In this document: one piece after another, positions 5,100-12,524 of the stretch | How the letters are laid out: each line of letters starts with the position of its first letter | Numbering within the stretch: the first letter of the stretch is position 1 | Assembly (NCBI GenBank): GCA_964580455.1 | Contig: CAZOKO010000064.1 | Location: forward strand, 1-16,329 | Reading direction: 5' to 3' | Source: CAZOKO01 sp964580455 | GTDB lineage: Bacteria; Desulfobacterota; WTBG01 | DNA length: 16,329 bases | Position numbers and translations under genes: made by a program | Notes under the pieces: generated by a model | Told to the model about the DNA's origin: nothing | Database searches by the model: none | Seen by the model: the letters and a program-made list of their open reading frames with translations, nothing else

Positions 5100-6524
5100 A
5101 TGGTGATGAATGAATTAAAGGTGAATGGCAGGCAGGAATTGCTAAGGAAGATCCCTTCAGTAGATAAGGTGTTGGAGTATGATGATATAAAAGCACTTTT
5201 ACAGAGGTATTCAAGAGGAATTGTGCTCAAAGCTATTCAAAAGAAGCTGGAAAAGGTGCGCAAAAGTATATTTTCGGTCAAAGATCCAATTCCTGAAAAC
5301 GTTCAGGCAGAAGTAAATTTTACCGGAGAAGAAATAGAGGAAGAGATTCAATATTTTAGCAATCCACATCTTGAAAAGGTGATAAATGCTACAGGTGTTG
5401 TTCTTCATACTAACCTTGGCAGATCTATTCTTCCAGAGGAGGCAATTGAAAATATAAAAAGATTTTCGGGTTCCTACTCTAATCTGGAATATGATTTAGA
5501 GAAAGGTCGGAGGGGATATCGTTATTCCCATGTCGATGAGTTACTCTGTGAGATTTCTGGAGCTGAGGCCGCTTTCATAGTTAATAATAATGCAGGGGCT
5601 GTATTGTTAGCTTTAAATACTCTCGCCAATGGCAAGGGGGCTATTGTTTCGCGAGGAGAGCTTATTGAAATTGGAGGTTCTTTTCGTATCCCGGATATAA
5701 TGAAGAGAAGCGGGGCACTGATGGCAGAAGTAGGAACAACTAATAAAACCCATCTCGCGGATTATGAAGGAGCAATTAATGATAATACAGGGCTTTTATT
5801 AAAGGTTCATACCAGCAACTATCGAATTGTGGGTTTTACTTCTGAAGTAGATTTGCCTGCTTTGATTAAATTGGGGAAAAGACATAATCTGCCAGTCTTG
5901 AACGATCTTGGCAGCGGCAGTTTGATTGATTTTTCAGCCTATGGACTTGATTATGAACCAACAGTACAGGAGGTGGTGAAAACAGGGGTGGATGTAGTCA
6001 CCTTCAGTGGAGACAAACTATTAGGCGGACCCCAGGCTGGAATCATTCTTGGCAAGAAAAGCGTTCTGGATAAATTGATAAAAAATCCCTTGAATCGTGC
6101 ATTAAGAATTGATAAACTAACTTTGATAGCTTTGGAATCCACACTTCGCATGTATCTTGATCAGGAAACGGTAATAAGAAAAATTCCAACGCTTAGAATG
6201 ATTACTCTTTCCCTGGAGGAGATTGAAAGAAGGGTAGTGGATTTCAAGAGGCGCTTGGAGAATAATTTGTCTGACCATCTTGATGTTCAGATTTTAAATG
6301 ATAGTTCTCAGGTGGGTGGTGGCGCTCTTCCTTCTCAAGAATTGCCCACAAAAGTAATTGCAATAAGTTCGAGAATTATTTCAGCTCAAGATATGGAAAA
6401 AAAGCTCAGGAGAAATAAACCCTCTATCATTGCCAGAATAAATAAGGATCAATTGCGCATTGACCTGAGGACTGTAAATGATAATGAAGAGGAACATATA
6501 ATATCTTCTCTTTGTTTACTGTGA
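5100..6524 (+). CDS. selA: L-seryl-tRNA(Sec) selenium transferase (selenocysteine synthase)
   Basis: A 474-residue fold-type I PLP enzyme that converts Ser-tRNA(Sec) to Sec-tRNA(Sec) using selenophosphate. The PLP lysine is K306 in SGDKLLGGPQAG (303-314). Other SelA signatures are NATGVVLHTNLGRS (96-109), NNNAGAVLLAL (162-172), RGELIEIGGSFRIP (185-198), EVGTTNKTH (210-218) and LNDLGSGSL (267-275). The N-terminal helical region (PSVDKVLEY, 19-27) is also typical. The length is normal (about 460 residues in the family). The start is ATG 5100; a second ATG at 5106 is equally possible, since neither has a strong Shine-Dalgarno. selB, selD and tRNA-Sec are not visible here. An HNH nuclease gene follows after 15 bases, probably on the same transcript. 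Confidence 0.96.
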   Translation: MVMNELKVNGRQELLRKIPSVDKVLEYDDIKALLQRYSRGIVLKAIQKKLEKVRKSIFSVKDPIPENVQAEVNFTGEEIEEEIQYFSNPHLEKVINATGVVLHTNLGRSILPEEAIENIKRFSGSYSNLEYDLEKGRRGYRYSHVDELLCEISGAEAAFIVNNNAGAVLLALNTLANGKGAIVSRGELIEIGGSFRIPDIMKRSGALMAEVGTTNKTHLADYEGAINDNTGLLLKVHTSNYRIVGFTSEVDLPALIKLGKRHNLPVLNDLGSGSLIDFSAYGLDYEPTVQEVVKTGVDVVTFSGDKLLGGPQAGIILGKKSVLDKLIKNPLNRALRIDKLTLIALESTLRMYLDQETVIRKIPTLRMITLSLEEIERRVVDFKRRLENNLSDHLDVQILNDSSQVGGGALPSQELPTKVIAISSRIISAQDMEKKLRRNKPSIIARINKDQLRIDLRTVNDNEEEHIISSLCLL

Positions 6525-6539
6525 TTTGGGATGTAATAA

Positions 6540-7136
6540 ATGATAAATTCAAGTGTACTGGTACTCAATCGCTCATATTTCCCTGTCAATTTGACTACAG
6601 TAAAACACGCTTTTTGTATGCTATATCGCGGTGTTGCTAAGGCTGTTGACAATCAATATAAAACATTTGACTACGAAAGCTGGTCGCAGATTGCAGTAGA
6701 GCAAAGGGAAGAGTCAATTGGCTTAGTGGATAAACTTATTAAAATACCCAGAGTAATTATGCTGGTAGCGTATGATCGAGTTCCAAAAACTCAGGTAAGG
6801 TTTACCAGAGCAAATATATTTGCACGAGATCGAAATATATGCCAGTATTGTGGAAAGCCTTTCACCAGGAATGAGTTAAGCATAGATCATGTTATCCCTC
6901 GTTCATACGGGGGTAAAAGTCTTTGGGATAATGTGGTTTGTTCTTGTTTTAATTGTAACAGGAAGAAAGGAGGAAAAACTCCAAAACAGGCAGGAATGAA
7001 GCTGCTGAATCCTCCCCACAGGCCTCGATGGACTCCTTTAAGCAGAATATCTTTTCAGGATACCAAACATAAGGAGTGGTTACCCTTCCTTAACATTATT
7101 GATATATCTTACTGGAATACGGAGCTTCAGGAATAA
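6540..7136 (+). CDS. HNH endonuclease-family protein
   Basis: 198 residues with a C-terminal HNH nuclease domain. A first zinc pair CQYCG (C101, C104) is followed by SIDHVIPRSYGG (114-125), with the DH pair D116-H117. WDNVV (129-133) supplies the N, and CFNCNRKKG (136-144) supplies the second zinc pair C136/C139. The N-terminal ~90 residues (VLVLNRSYFPVNLTT, then FCMLYRGVAKAV) form the conserved front half seen in the standalone HNH proteins widespread in Planctomycetota, Cyanobacteria and others. The role is unknown; a DNA-repair or defence nuclease is possible. It is intact. It is not obviously mobile, as there is no intron or intein around it. It lies 15 bases after selA. The Shine-Dalgarno is weak (GGGATG). 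Confidence 0.88.
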   Translation: MINSSVLVLNRSYFPVNLTTVKHAFCMLYRGVAKAVDNQYKTFDYESWSQIAVEQREESIGLVDKLIKIPRVIMLVAYDRVPKTQVRFTRANIFARDRNICQYCGKPFTRNELSIDHVIPRSYGGKSLWDNVVCSCFNCNRKKGGKTPKQAGMKLLNPPHRPRWTPLSRISFQDTKHKEWLPFLNIIDISYWNTELQE

Positions 7137-7147
7137 TTAGTCCCTGA

Positions 7148-7165
7148 ACGAAAACCTTTTTTCGT
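7148..7165 (+). terminator. Weak hairpin after the selA-HNH pair
   Basis: ACGAAAA (7148-7154), a CCTT loop and TTTTCGT (7159-7165) form a perfect 7-bp stem 11 bases after the HNH stop, followed by CTTTAATAAAT. It is AT-rich and lacks a long U-run, so at best it is a weak intrinsic terminator. Confidence 0.3.
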
Positions 7166-7249
7166 CTTTAATAAATTCGGTACACAAAATCCAAAAAGAG
7201 CAAATGACAAAAGATGCTGAATGCAAGTTCAATACATAACGATGTGTAA

Positions 7250-7320
7250 TGTGAGATCTGCGATATGGGATAAAATAATTATATTCAATCTCACATCCCA
7301 GATCCCATATCTTGTATCTC
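7250..7320. repeat. Imperfect inverted repeat of GATATGGGAT / ATCCCATATC
   Basis: GTGAGA (7251-7256) and GATATGGGAT (7262-7271) are mirrored by TCTCAC (7289-7294) and ATCCCATATC (7302-7311). The word ATCCCA also appears twice in tandem in CACATCCCAGATCCCATAT. It is an intergenic low-complexity palindrome between the HNH and rluD genes; no gene fits it. Confidence 0.45.
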
Positions 7321-7377
7321 TATTTTTCTTCGTGGTTGTAATTTCATTAAACTTATAGAATTTATAGACACATAATT

Positions 7378-8337
7378 GTGCGGAAGTATATATACACTGT
7401 TGGTCAGAATAACTCCAGGGAGCGATTAGACCTTTTCCTCTCCGAGCAGACACTACCTCTCACACGTTCTCAAATTAAAAAGTTAATTGATACTCAGCAT
7501 GTAACTGTTAATCAAGTGTTGGCAAAAGCATCCTGCCTTATAAAAAAGGGAGATTTAATAGAAGTACATTTACAGGAACCAAAAAAATCCAGTGTCGAGC
7601 CTGAAAATATTGCATTGGAGATTATCTTTGAAGACGATCATATTGTAGTTGTAAATAAACCTGCTGGCATGGTTGTTCACCCTGCTGCAGGTAATTATTC
7701 TGGTACGCTGGTAAATGCTTTACTCTTTCACTGTTCTTTTCTTTCAGGGGTTGGCGGTATACTTCGGCCTGGGATTGTTCACAGGCTGGACAAAGGTACT
7801 TCTGGTGTTTTGTTAGTTGCAAAAAATGATATTGCTCATCAAAACTTATCTAATCAATTCAAAAGTCGTTCTGTTAAAAAGATCTATCTAGCTCTAGTTT
7901 ACAGACAAATGGAGGAGGATGAAGGCAAGATTGAGACAGAAATTGGGAGGCACTGTTCGGACAGGAAGAAGATGTCAACACATGCCAGAAAGGGGAGATC
8001 GGCAGTAACAAGATGGAAGGTTTTAAAAAAATATAAAAATTATTCCCTGCTGGAGGTTCATATCCAAACAGGAAGAACTCATCAAATAAGGGTTCATCTT
8101 TCTTCATTGCATCACCCAATCATCGGAGATAATTTATATGGTGGCAAAAAGTGTCTGTCAAATTTAAAAGATGTGGTGATAAAGAGTAAGTTAAAATCTA
8201 TGCAAAGACCCTTTCTTCATGCCCATTTGCTGGGATTTCAGCATCCCCAAAATGATCAATATCAGGAATTCACAGCTCCTTTGCCTGAAGAACTGAATGA
8301 GATTTTAACCGTCATAGAAAGCGATAAATGTTTGTAG
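7378..8337 (+). CDS. rluD: 23S rRNA pseudouridine synthase, RluA/RluD family
   Basis: 319 residues. An N-terminal S4 RNA-binding domain (~14-70, with LTRSQIKKLI at 28-37 and KKGDLIEV at 56-63) is followed by the pseudouridine synthase domain. The catalytic aspartate is D138 in GIVHRLDKGTSGVLLVAK (132-149), the RluA-family signature. NKPAGMVVHPA (93-103) and GRTHQIRVHL are also diagnostic. The architecture and length match RluD, which modifies helix 69 of 23S rRNA, but RluA-family members look alike, so target specificity is inferred. The start is GTG at 7378; no clear Shine-Dalgarno was found. The end overlaps the coaE start by 10 bases, so translation is probably coupled. Confidence 0.92.
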   Translation: MRKYIYTVGQNNSRERLDLFLSEQTLPLTRSQIKKLIDTQHVTVNQVLAKASCLIKKGDLIEVHLQEPKKSSVEPENIALEIIFEDDHIVVVNKPAGMVVHPAAGNYSGTLVNALLFHCSFLSGVGGILRPGIVHRLDKGTSGVLLVAKNDIAHQNLSNQFKSRSVKKIYLALVYRQMEEDEGKIETEIGRHCSDRKKMSTHARKGRSAVTRWKVLKKYKNYSLLEVHIQTGRTHQIRVHLSSLHHPIIGDNLYGGKKCLSNLKDVVIKSKLKSMQRPFLHAHLLGFQHPQNDQYQEFTAPLPEELNEILTVIESDKCL

Positions 8338-8978
8338 TTGGTCTTACAGGTGGTATTGCCAGTGGCAAAAGCGTAGTGTCAGAGATATTAAGAAAGCTGG
8401 GGGCACAGGTGATTGATGCAGATGAATTAAGCAGGGAAGTTATGGTTCCTCACACGAAATGCTGGAAGGAAGTGGTAACATCATATGGCAGAGAAATATT
8501 GCGGGAAGACCTGACCATCGACAGGGAGAAACTGGCGAATTCTGTTTTTAATAATACTAAACAGCTTGATAAATTAAACAGGATAGTCCATCCTGAAATT
8601 ATGAAGCGTATAGATGAGAGGTTGAGGGATATTGGACTGAAATATCCACAGGCCATTGTGATAGTTGATGCTGCTCTTTTAGTGGAGACAGGAGCGTACA
8701 AGTCTTACGACAAGTTGATTGTGGTTTATGTAAGTGAGGAAACGCAACTTGAAAGACTTATAAATCGTGACGGAATGAGTCGGGAAGAAGCAAAAAACCG
8801 TATTATTCTCCAGCTTCCTTTATCTGAGAAGGTGAAGGTAGCAGATTATATAATTGAAAATGAGGGTTCTTTAGTTAGAACCAGAGAGAATGCAGAAAAG
8901 GTTTTTAAAGAATTATCTTCCTTAACATCTACAAGAAGTTCTGTTAATGAGGAAGGTTTTGGTAATGGAAATAGCTAA
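8328..8978 (+). CDS. coaE: Dephospho-CoA kinase
   Basis: 216 residues. It catalyses the last step of coenzyme A synthesis, ATP-dependent phosphorylation of the 3'-hydroxyl of dephospho-CoA. The Walker A motif GGIASGKS is at residues 8-15. VIDADELSREV (28-38) has the family aspartates D30 and D32. VHPEIMKRI and LLVETGAYKSYDKLIVVYV are conserved core segments. RLINRDGMSREEAKNRI is the lid region and ADYIIENEGS the C-terminal core. The last ~15 residues (TSTRSSVNEEGFGNGNS) are a low-complexity tail. It starts inside the 3' end of rluD and has no separate ribosome site, pointing to coupling. Confidence 0.95.
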   Translation: MFVVGLTGGIASGKSVVSEILRKLGAQVIDADELSREVMVPHTKCWKEVVTSYGREILREDLTIDREKLANSVFNNTKQLDKLNRIVHPEIMKRIDERLRDIGLKYPQAIVIVDAALLVETGAYKSYDKLIVVYVSEETQLERLINRDGMSREEAKNRIILQLPLSEKVKVADYIIENEGSLVRTRENAEKVFKELSSLTSTRSSVNEEGFGNGNS

Positions 8979-9006
8979 AAAGGGGATAAAAGCACATAGA
9001 TAATAC

Positions 9007-9034
9007 TTGACAAGATTTGGAAATGTGATATATT
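9007..9034 (+). promoter_or_regulatory. Sigma-70-type promoter upstream of rho
   Basis: TTGACA (9007-9012), a perfect -35, and TATATT (9029-9034) are separated by 16 bases. This is among the best promoter matches in the window. Transcription would begin near 9041, long before rho at 9578. Confidence 0.55.
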
Positions 9035-9196
9035 ACTTGAAAAATAGTGAGAAAAATCTCCCAAAGATGTTTCAAGAGGATTAACTACATTTCTAATACC
9101 AACCTCAGGTAAATTCCATAGAGCAAATAAATAATTATTCTCAGATAAATACATTGATGATAAACTTTCTCTCAGTTAGAAGGAGAGTTTAAAAAT

Positions 9197-9241
9197 ATGG
9201 TAAGTTGGAAAGTTTTAGTATTATTATTCTTCCTTCCCTGA
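9197..9241 (+). CDS. Possible 14-codon leader peptide
   Basis: ATG 9197 follows AGGAGAG (9181-9187) by 9 bases and encodes MVSWKVLVLLFFLP before TGA 9239-9241. The peptide is hydrophobic. It is far too short for a confident gene call. Its ribosome site and its place in the rho leader make a leader peptide or a tiny membrane peptide possible; chance is at least as likely. Confidence 0.2.
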   Translation: MVSWKVLVLLFFLP

Positions 9242-9378
9242 AGAACTCTATACTTTAACCTTTTATCTTCTATGTTCTCCAGTATATAAAATAAAATTCA
9301 CATAGTTTAATCAAACACATTAGTGAGTTCAGTCTTATTGTGCAATCAGAGGATTGTACCTGGTGGCTTATAATAATT

Positions 9379-9481
9379 TGTCATTGCGAGCGATAGCTAA
9401 GCAATCTCATGGGATTGCTTAGACTGTACCGAGCTTTACTAGGGGATTACTTTTGTTGTCTTCGACGACCTCGAAATGACA
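9379..9481. mobile_element. MITE-like inverted-repeat element (~103 bases)
   Basis: It starts TGTCATTGCGAG and ends CTCGAAATGACA, which are inverted complements matching at 11 of 12 positions. Inside, CTAAGCAATC (9397-9406) and GATTGCTTAG (9413-9422) make a perfect 10-bp hairpin with a six-base loop. There is no coding capacity. Elements beginning TCATTGCGAG...GCAATCTC are a widely seen dispersed intergenic class in environmental bacterial genomes. A related fragment occurs at 3971-4000. No target-site duplication could be assigned with certainty. Confidence 0.65.
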
Positions 9482-9577
9482 GAAGAAATATGATGTTATT
9501 TACGAAATGTATGTCTAGCATTCATTAACATATAGTAAACATCCACATTCACTCAACCTTTTTTAGGAGAAGATTTA

Positions 9578-10825
9578 ATGAATTTGAAAGAATTGAAGGA
9601 AAAAAAGATTAGTCAATTAATTTCATTAGCTGACAGCTTAAAAGTTGAAGGTGCCAGTGGTATGAGGAAACAAGATTTGATTTTTGCACTCCTTAAAACG
9701 GAATTGGAAAAGAATGGTCAAATATATGGTGAAGGAGTTTTAGAAATACTTCCTGATGGATTTGGATTTTTAAGGGCTCCTGATTTTAACTATCTGCCGG
9801 GTCCTGATGATATTTATATTTCACCCTCCCAAATACGAAGATTTAGTCTTAGAACGGGGGATACAGTCTCAGGTCAGATACGCCCACCAAAGGAATCTGA
9901 GCGATACTTTGCACTTCTAAAGGTCGAATCTGTAAATTATGAAGATCCGGAAGTTGCCAGAGGAAAGATACTTTTTGATAACTTGACACCTCTTTACCCT
10001 GAAGAAAGGTTTAAACTGGAAACTATTTCCAAGAATTTGTCAACACGGGTTATGGACTTGTTAACCCCTATTGGGAAAGGGCAGAGAGGATTGATTGTTT
10101 CACCACCTAGGGCGGGGAAAACCATTATTCTGCAGGGTATCGCAAACAGCATAATAGCAAACCAAGAAGATGTTATTCTTATTGTACTACTGATTGATGA
10201 ACGTCCTGAAGAAGTAACTGATATGCAAAGGTCCGTAAATGGTGAGGTGATAAGCTCGACTTTTGATGAACCGGCCCAAAGACACGTTCAGGTAGCTGAG
10301 ATGGTTATTGAGAAGGCCAAGAGACTGGTAGAGCATAAAAAAGACGTAGTAATATTATTGGACAGTATTACAAGACTTGCTCGTGCATATAACACTGTTG
10401 TACCGGCCAGTGGCAAGGTATTATCAGGGGGTGTTGATTCGAATGCATTACATCGACCAAAGCGCTTTTTTGGAGCAGCAAGAAATATTGAAGATGGGGG
10501 GAGTCTTACCATTGTGGCAACTGCTCTCATTGATACGGGAAGCAGGATGGATGAGGTTATTTTTGAAGAGTTTAAAGGTACTGGTAATCTGGAACTATAT
10601 CTGGATAGAAAGCTAAGTGATAGAAGAATCTTTCCAGCTATTGATATCAATCGTTCTGGGACAAGGAAGGAAGAGTTACTTCTGGATTCCGAGGATCTAA
10701 ATCGGGTATGGGTATTGAGAAAAGTTTTACAGCCTTTAAATACCATTGACGCTATGGAATTTCTCTACGAAAAGATAAAAGACACGAAAAACAACGCAGA
10801 ATTTCTTGCGTCAATGAGTAAATAG
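9578..10825 (+). CDS. rho: Transcription termination factor Rho
   Basis: A 415-residue hexameric RNA-dependent ATPase that ends transcription. The N-terminal helical domain is at 1-45 (LKELKEKKISQLISLADSL). The RNA-binding cold-shock-like domain is at ~50-120 (GEGVLEILPDGFGFLR, then PGPDDIYISPSQIRRF). The ATPase domain follows, with Walker A SPPRAGKT at 175-182, Walker B VVILLDSITRLARAYN at 257-272, Q-loop VLSGGVDSNAL at 281-291 and R-loop GTGN at 334-337. The length equals classic Rho, without the N-terminal insert found in some phyla. The Shine-Dalgarno AGGAGA (9565-9570) lies 7 bases before ATG. It leads the cluster rho-rpmE-prfA-prmC. The long leader upstream may allow regulation, as Rho is autoregulated in other bacteria. 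Confidence 0.98.
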   Translation: MNLKELKEKKISQLISLADSLKVEGASGMRKQDLIFALLKTELEKNGQIYGEGVLEILPDGFGFLRAPDFNYLPGPDDIYISPSQIRRFSLRTGDTVSGQIRPPKESERYFALLKVESVNYEDPEVARGKILFDNLTPLYPEERFKLETISKNLSTRVMDLLTPIGKGQRGLIVSPPRAGKTIILQGIANSIIANQEDVILIVLLIDERPEEVTDMQRSVNGEVISSTFDEPAQRHVQVAEMVIEKAKRLVEHKKDVVILLDSITRLARAYNTVVPASGKVLSGGVDSNALHRPKRFFGAARNIEDGGSLTIVATALIDTGSRMDEVIFEEFKGTGNLELYLDRKLSDRRIFPAIDINRSGTRKEELLLDSEDLNRVWVLRKVLQPLNTIDAMEFLYEKIKDTKNNAEFLASMSK

Positions 10826-10911
10826 AGTTTAGTAGTACCTACCCACAGTGGTTACAGAATTATATTAGTGGCGTGCTCTTAAAGGAATTTCTATAAAATA
10901 ATAACTAAGGG

Positions 10912-10915
10912 GGAG
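10912..10915 (+). promoter_or_regulatory. Ribosome binding site deciding the rpmE start
   Basis: The GGAG of AAGGGGGAG (10907-10915) is 6 bases before ATG 10922. The in-frame TTG at 10916 touches it directly and cannot be the start. Confidence 0.75.
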
Positions 10916-10921
10916 TTGGTA

Positions 10922-11128
10922 ATGAAAAAAGATATACATCCTGCATATGATGATGCGGTTGTCAAATGCGCCTGTGGAAGTATAATTGAAACGAGGGCGA
11001 CCAAGAAAGAGATTCATGTTGAAGTATGCTCAAAGTGTCATGGTTTTTACACAGGAAAACAAAGATTGGTTGATTCAGCCGGTAGGGTTGAGAGATTTCA
11101 GAGAAAATATAAAGATATAAAAAAGTAA
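10922..11128 (+). CDS. rpmE: 50S ribosomal protein L31, zinc-binding form
   Basis: 68 residues from ATG 10922. It carries the four zinc-ligand cysteines of the C+ type: C16 and C18 (CAC), C36 and C39 (CSKC). IHPAYDDAV at the N-terminus and HGFYTGKQRLVDSAGRVERF (40-59) are L31 hallmarks. L31 bridges the two ribosomal subunits. The C+ form binds zinc and in many bacteria is replaced by a cysteine-free paralogue under zinc limitation; no such paralogue is in the window. It sits 96 bases after rho and 111 bases before prfA, an arrangement common in several phyla. Confidence 0.96.
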   Translation: MKKDIHPAYDDAVVKCACGSIIETRATKKEIHVEVCSKCHGFYTGKQRLVDSAGRVERFQRKYKDIKK

Positions 11129-11239
11129 TAATTTCTATTATTCTCCGCAAACTCTATTTCCCTTACATTGAAATGACAAGGTTGGCTAGTTACAATAATT
11201 TTAAGATACAATCTCAGGATATTTTTTTCGGGTATACCA

Positions 11240-12316
11240 ATGTTTCAAAAACTTGAGACAGTTGAAACAAAATGCATGCAGTTGGATAAGTTGTTGAGTG
11301 ATTCTGAAGTTATCAATGACCAAGAGAGATTTCAGAGATATGCTAAGGAGCGTTCTGAGCTTTCTGAGCTACTTAATTACTATAAGATATATAAAAAGGT
11401 ATGTAAAGAATTGGAGGAAAGCGAGCATTTAATTTCAGAAAGTGATGAAGAACTCAGACAATTAGCAAAAGCAGAAGTAAAACGACTGGAGAAGGAAAAG
11501 ATATTACTGGAAGAGAAACTTAAACTTCTACTTCTACCCAGGGATTCCAGGGATGAAAAAAATATAATCCTGGAGATTAGGGCAGGAACGGGAGGAGAGG
11601 AAGCCGCTATTTTTGTAGCTGACCTTTTCAAAATGTATTGTAAATATGCTGAGAAAAAGAAGTGGAAAGTAGATATTTTGAGTCAGAACATAACTGGCCT
11701 GGGGGGGTTTAAAGAAATCATAGTTCTGATTGAAGGAAAGAGTGTTTATAGCCGACTAAAACATGAAAGTGGTGTACACAGAGTGCAACGAGTTCCTGAG
11801 ACGGAATCTCAGGGAAGAATACATACATCTGCAGTGACAGTAGCAGTCCTTCCTGAAGCAGAAGATGTTGAAGTGGATATAGACCCTAACGATTTAAAGG
11901 TTGATGTGTTCAGATCTTCTGGACCTGGAGGACAGCATGTAAACAAAACTGATTCTGCAGTGAGAATAACTCATCTACCCAGCGGAATGGTTGTAAGTTG
12001 TCAGGATGAGAAATCACAACACAAAAACAAAGCAAAGGCCATAAAAATTCTAATGGCAAGACTTTTTGATAAAGCTGTCAGGGATCAGCAGTCAGAAATC
12101 TCTCAGGAGAGAAAGGGACAGGTGGGAAGTGGTGATAGGAGTGAAAGAATCAGGACATATAACTTCCCTCAGGGAAGAGTGACTGATCATCGCATTAAAC
12201 TAACTATCCATAACCTGGAAAATGTTTTAGTAGGAGAACTGGATGAGTTTTTAGACCAGCTCATCACACACTTTCAAACCGAATCTTTAAGAGATGCAGC
12301 TACCATTTCCCAATAA
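11240..12316 (+). CDS. prfA: Peptide chain release factor 1
   Basis: A 358-residue class I release factor recognising UAA and UAG. The decoding tripeptide is PET at 186-188 within RVQRVPETESQGRIHTSA, in the PxT position diagnostic of RF1 (RF2 has SPF). The catalytic GGQ is at 230-232 in SSGPGGQHVNKTDSA. Domain 1 is helical and charged (1-110), followed by EIRAGTGGEEAAIF (112-125). Full length. No internal frameshift is present, as would be expected for RF2. The product's Gln232 is the expected substrate of the methyltransferase encoded next (prmC). The Shine-Dalgarno before ATG 11240 is weak. Confidence 0.97.
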   Translation: MFQKLETVETKCMQLDKLLSDSEVINDQERFQRYAKERSELSELLNYYKIYKKVCKELEESEHLISESDEELRQLAKAEVKRLEKEKILLEEKLKLLLLPRDSRDEKNIILEIRAGTGGEEAAIFVADLFKMYCKYAEKKKWKVDILSQNITGLGGFKEIIVLIEGKSVYSRLKHESGVHRVQRVPETESQGRIHTSAVTVAVLPEAEDVEVDIDPNDLKVDVFRSSGPGGQHVNKTDSAVRITHLPSGMVVSCQDEKSQHKNKAKAIKILMARLFDKAVRDQQSEISQERKGQVGSGDRSERIRTYNFPQGRVTDHRIKLTIHNLENVLVGELDEFLDQLITHFQTESLRDAATISQ

Positions 12317-12524
12317 TGGGTGAGCCTGACTATTCAGTCATAAAACAAAATATCTGCTAACTATGTTATGAATGGAAATCTCTCAGTTATTTCAATCCTG
12401 CAATATCTATCCTCGATTCTGATAGGTGATACATAATACCTGCCAGCCAGGGAAACCGATCCTCATTTTATTTGAAACATTGCAACTGTAATCTATAACT
12501 ATTTTTAATTCTGGAGAACTCCTT

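Larger units (their letters stand above)
8979..9577. other. Long leader region upstream of rho
   Basis: 599 bases without a full gene. It holds a good promoter (9007-9034), a 14-codon open frame with a Shine-Dalgarno (9197-9241), and an inverted-repeat element (9379-9481). The rest is AT-rich and I recognise nothing in it. If the promoter is real, the rho transcript would carry a leader of about 535 bases. Confidence 0.6.

Noticed and set aside
10288..10746. 152-codon open frame on the minus strand inside rho
   Set aside because: It is fully antisense to the highly conserved Rho ATPase domain, and its serine/leucine-rich product is what the complement of such coding sequence gives. No ribosome site or family match was seen.
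12317..12524. Possible terminator or regulatory structure between prfA and prmC
   Set aside because: Only weak stems (for example CTATC/GATAG near 12407) without a U-tract; nothing convincing.
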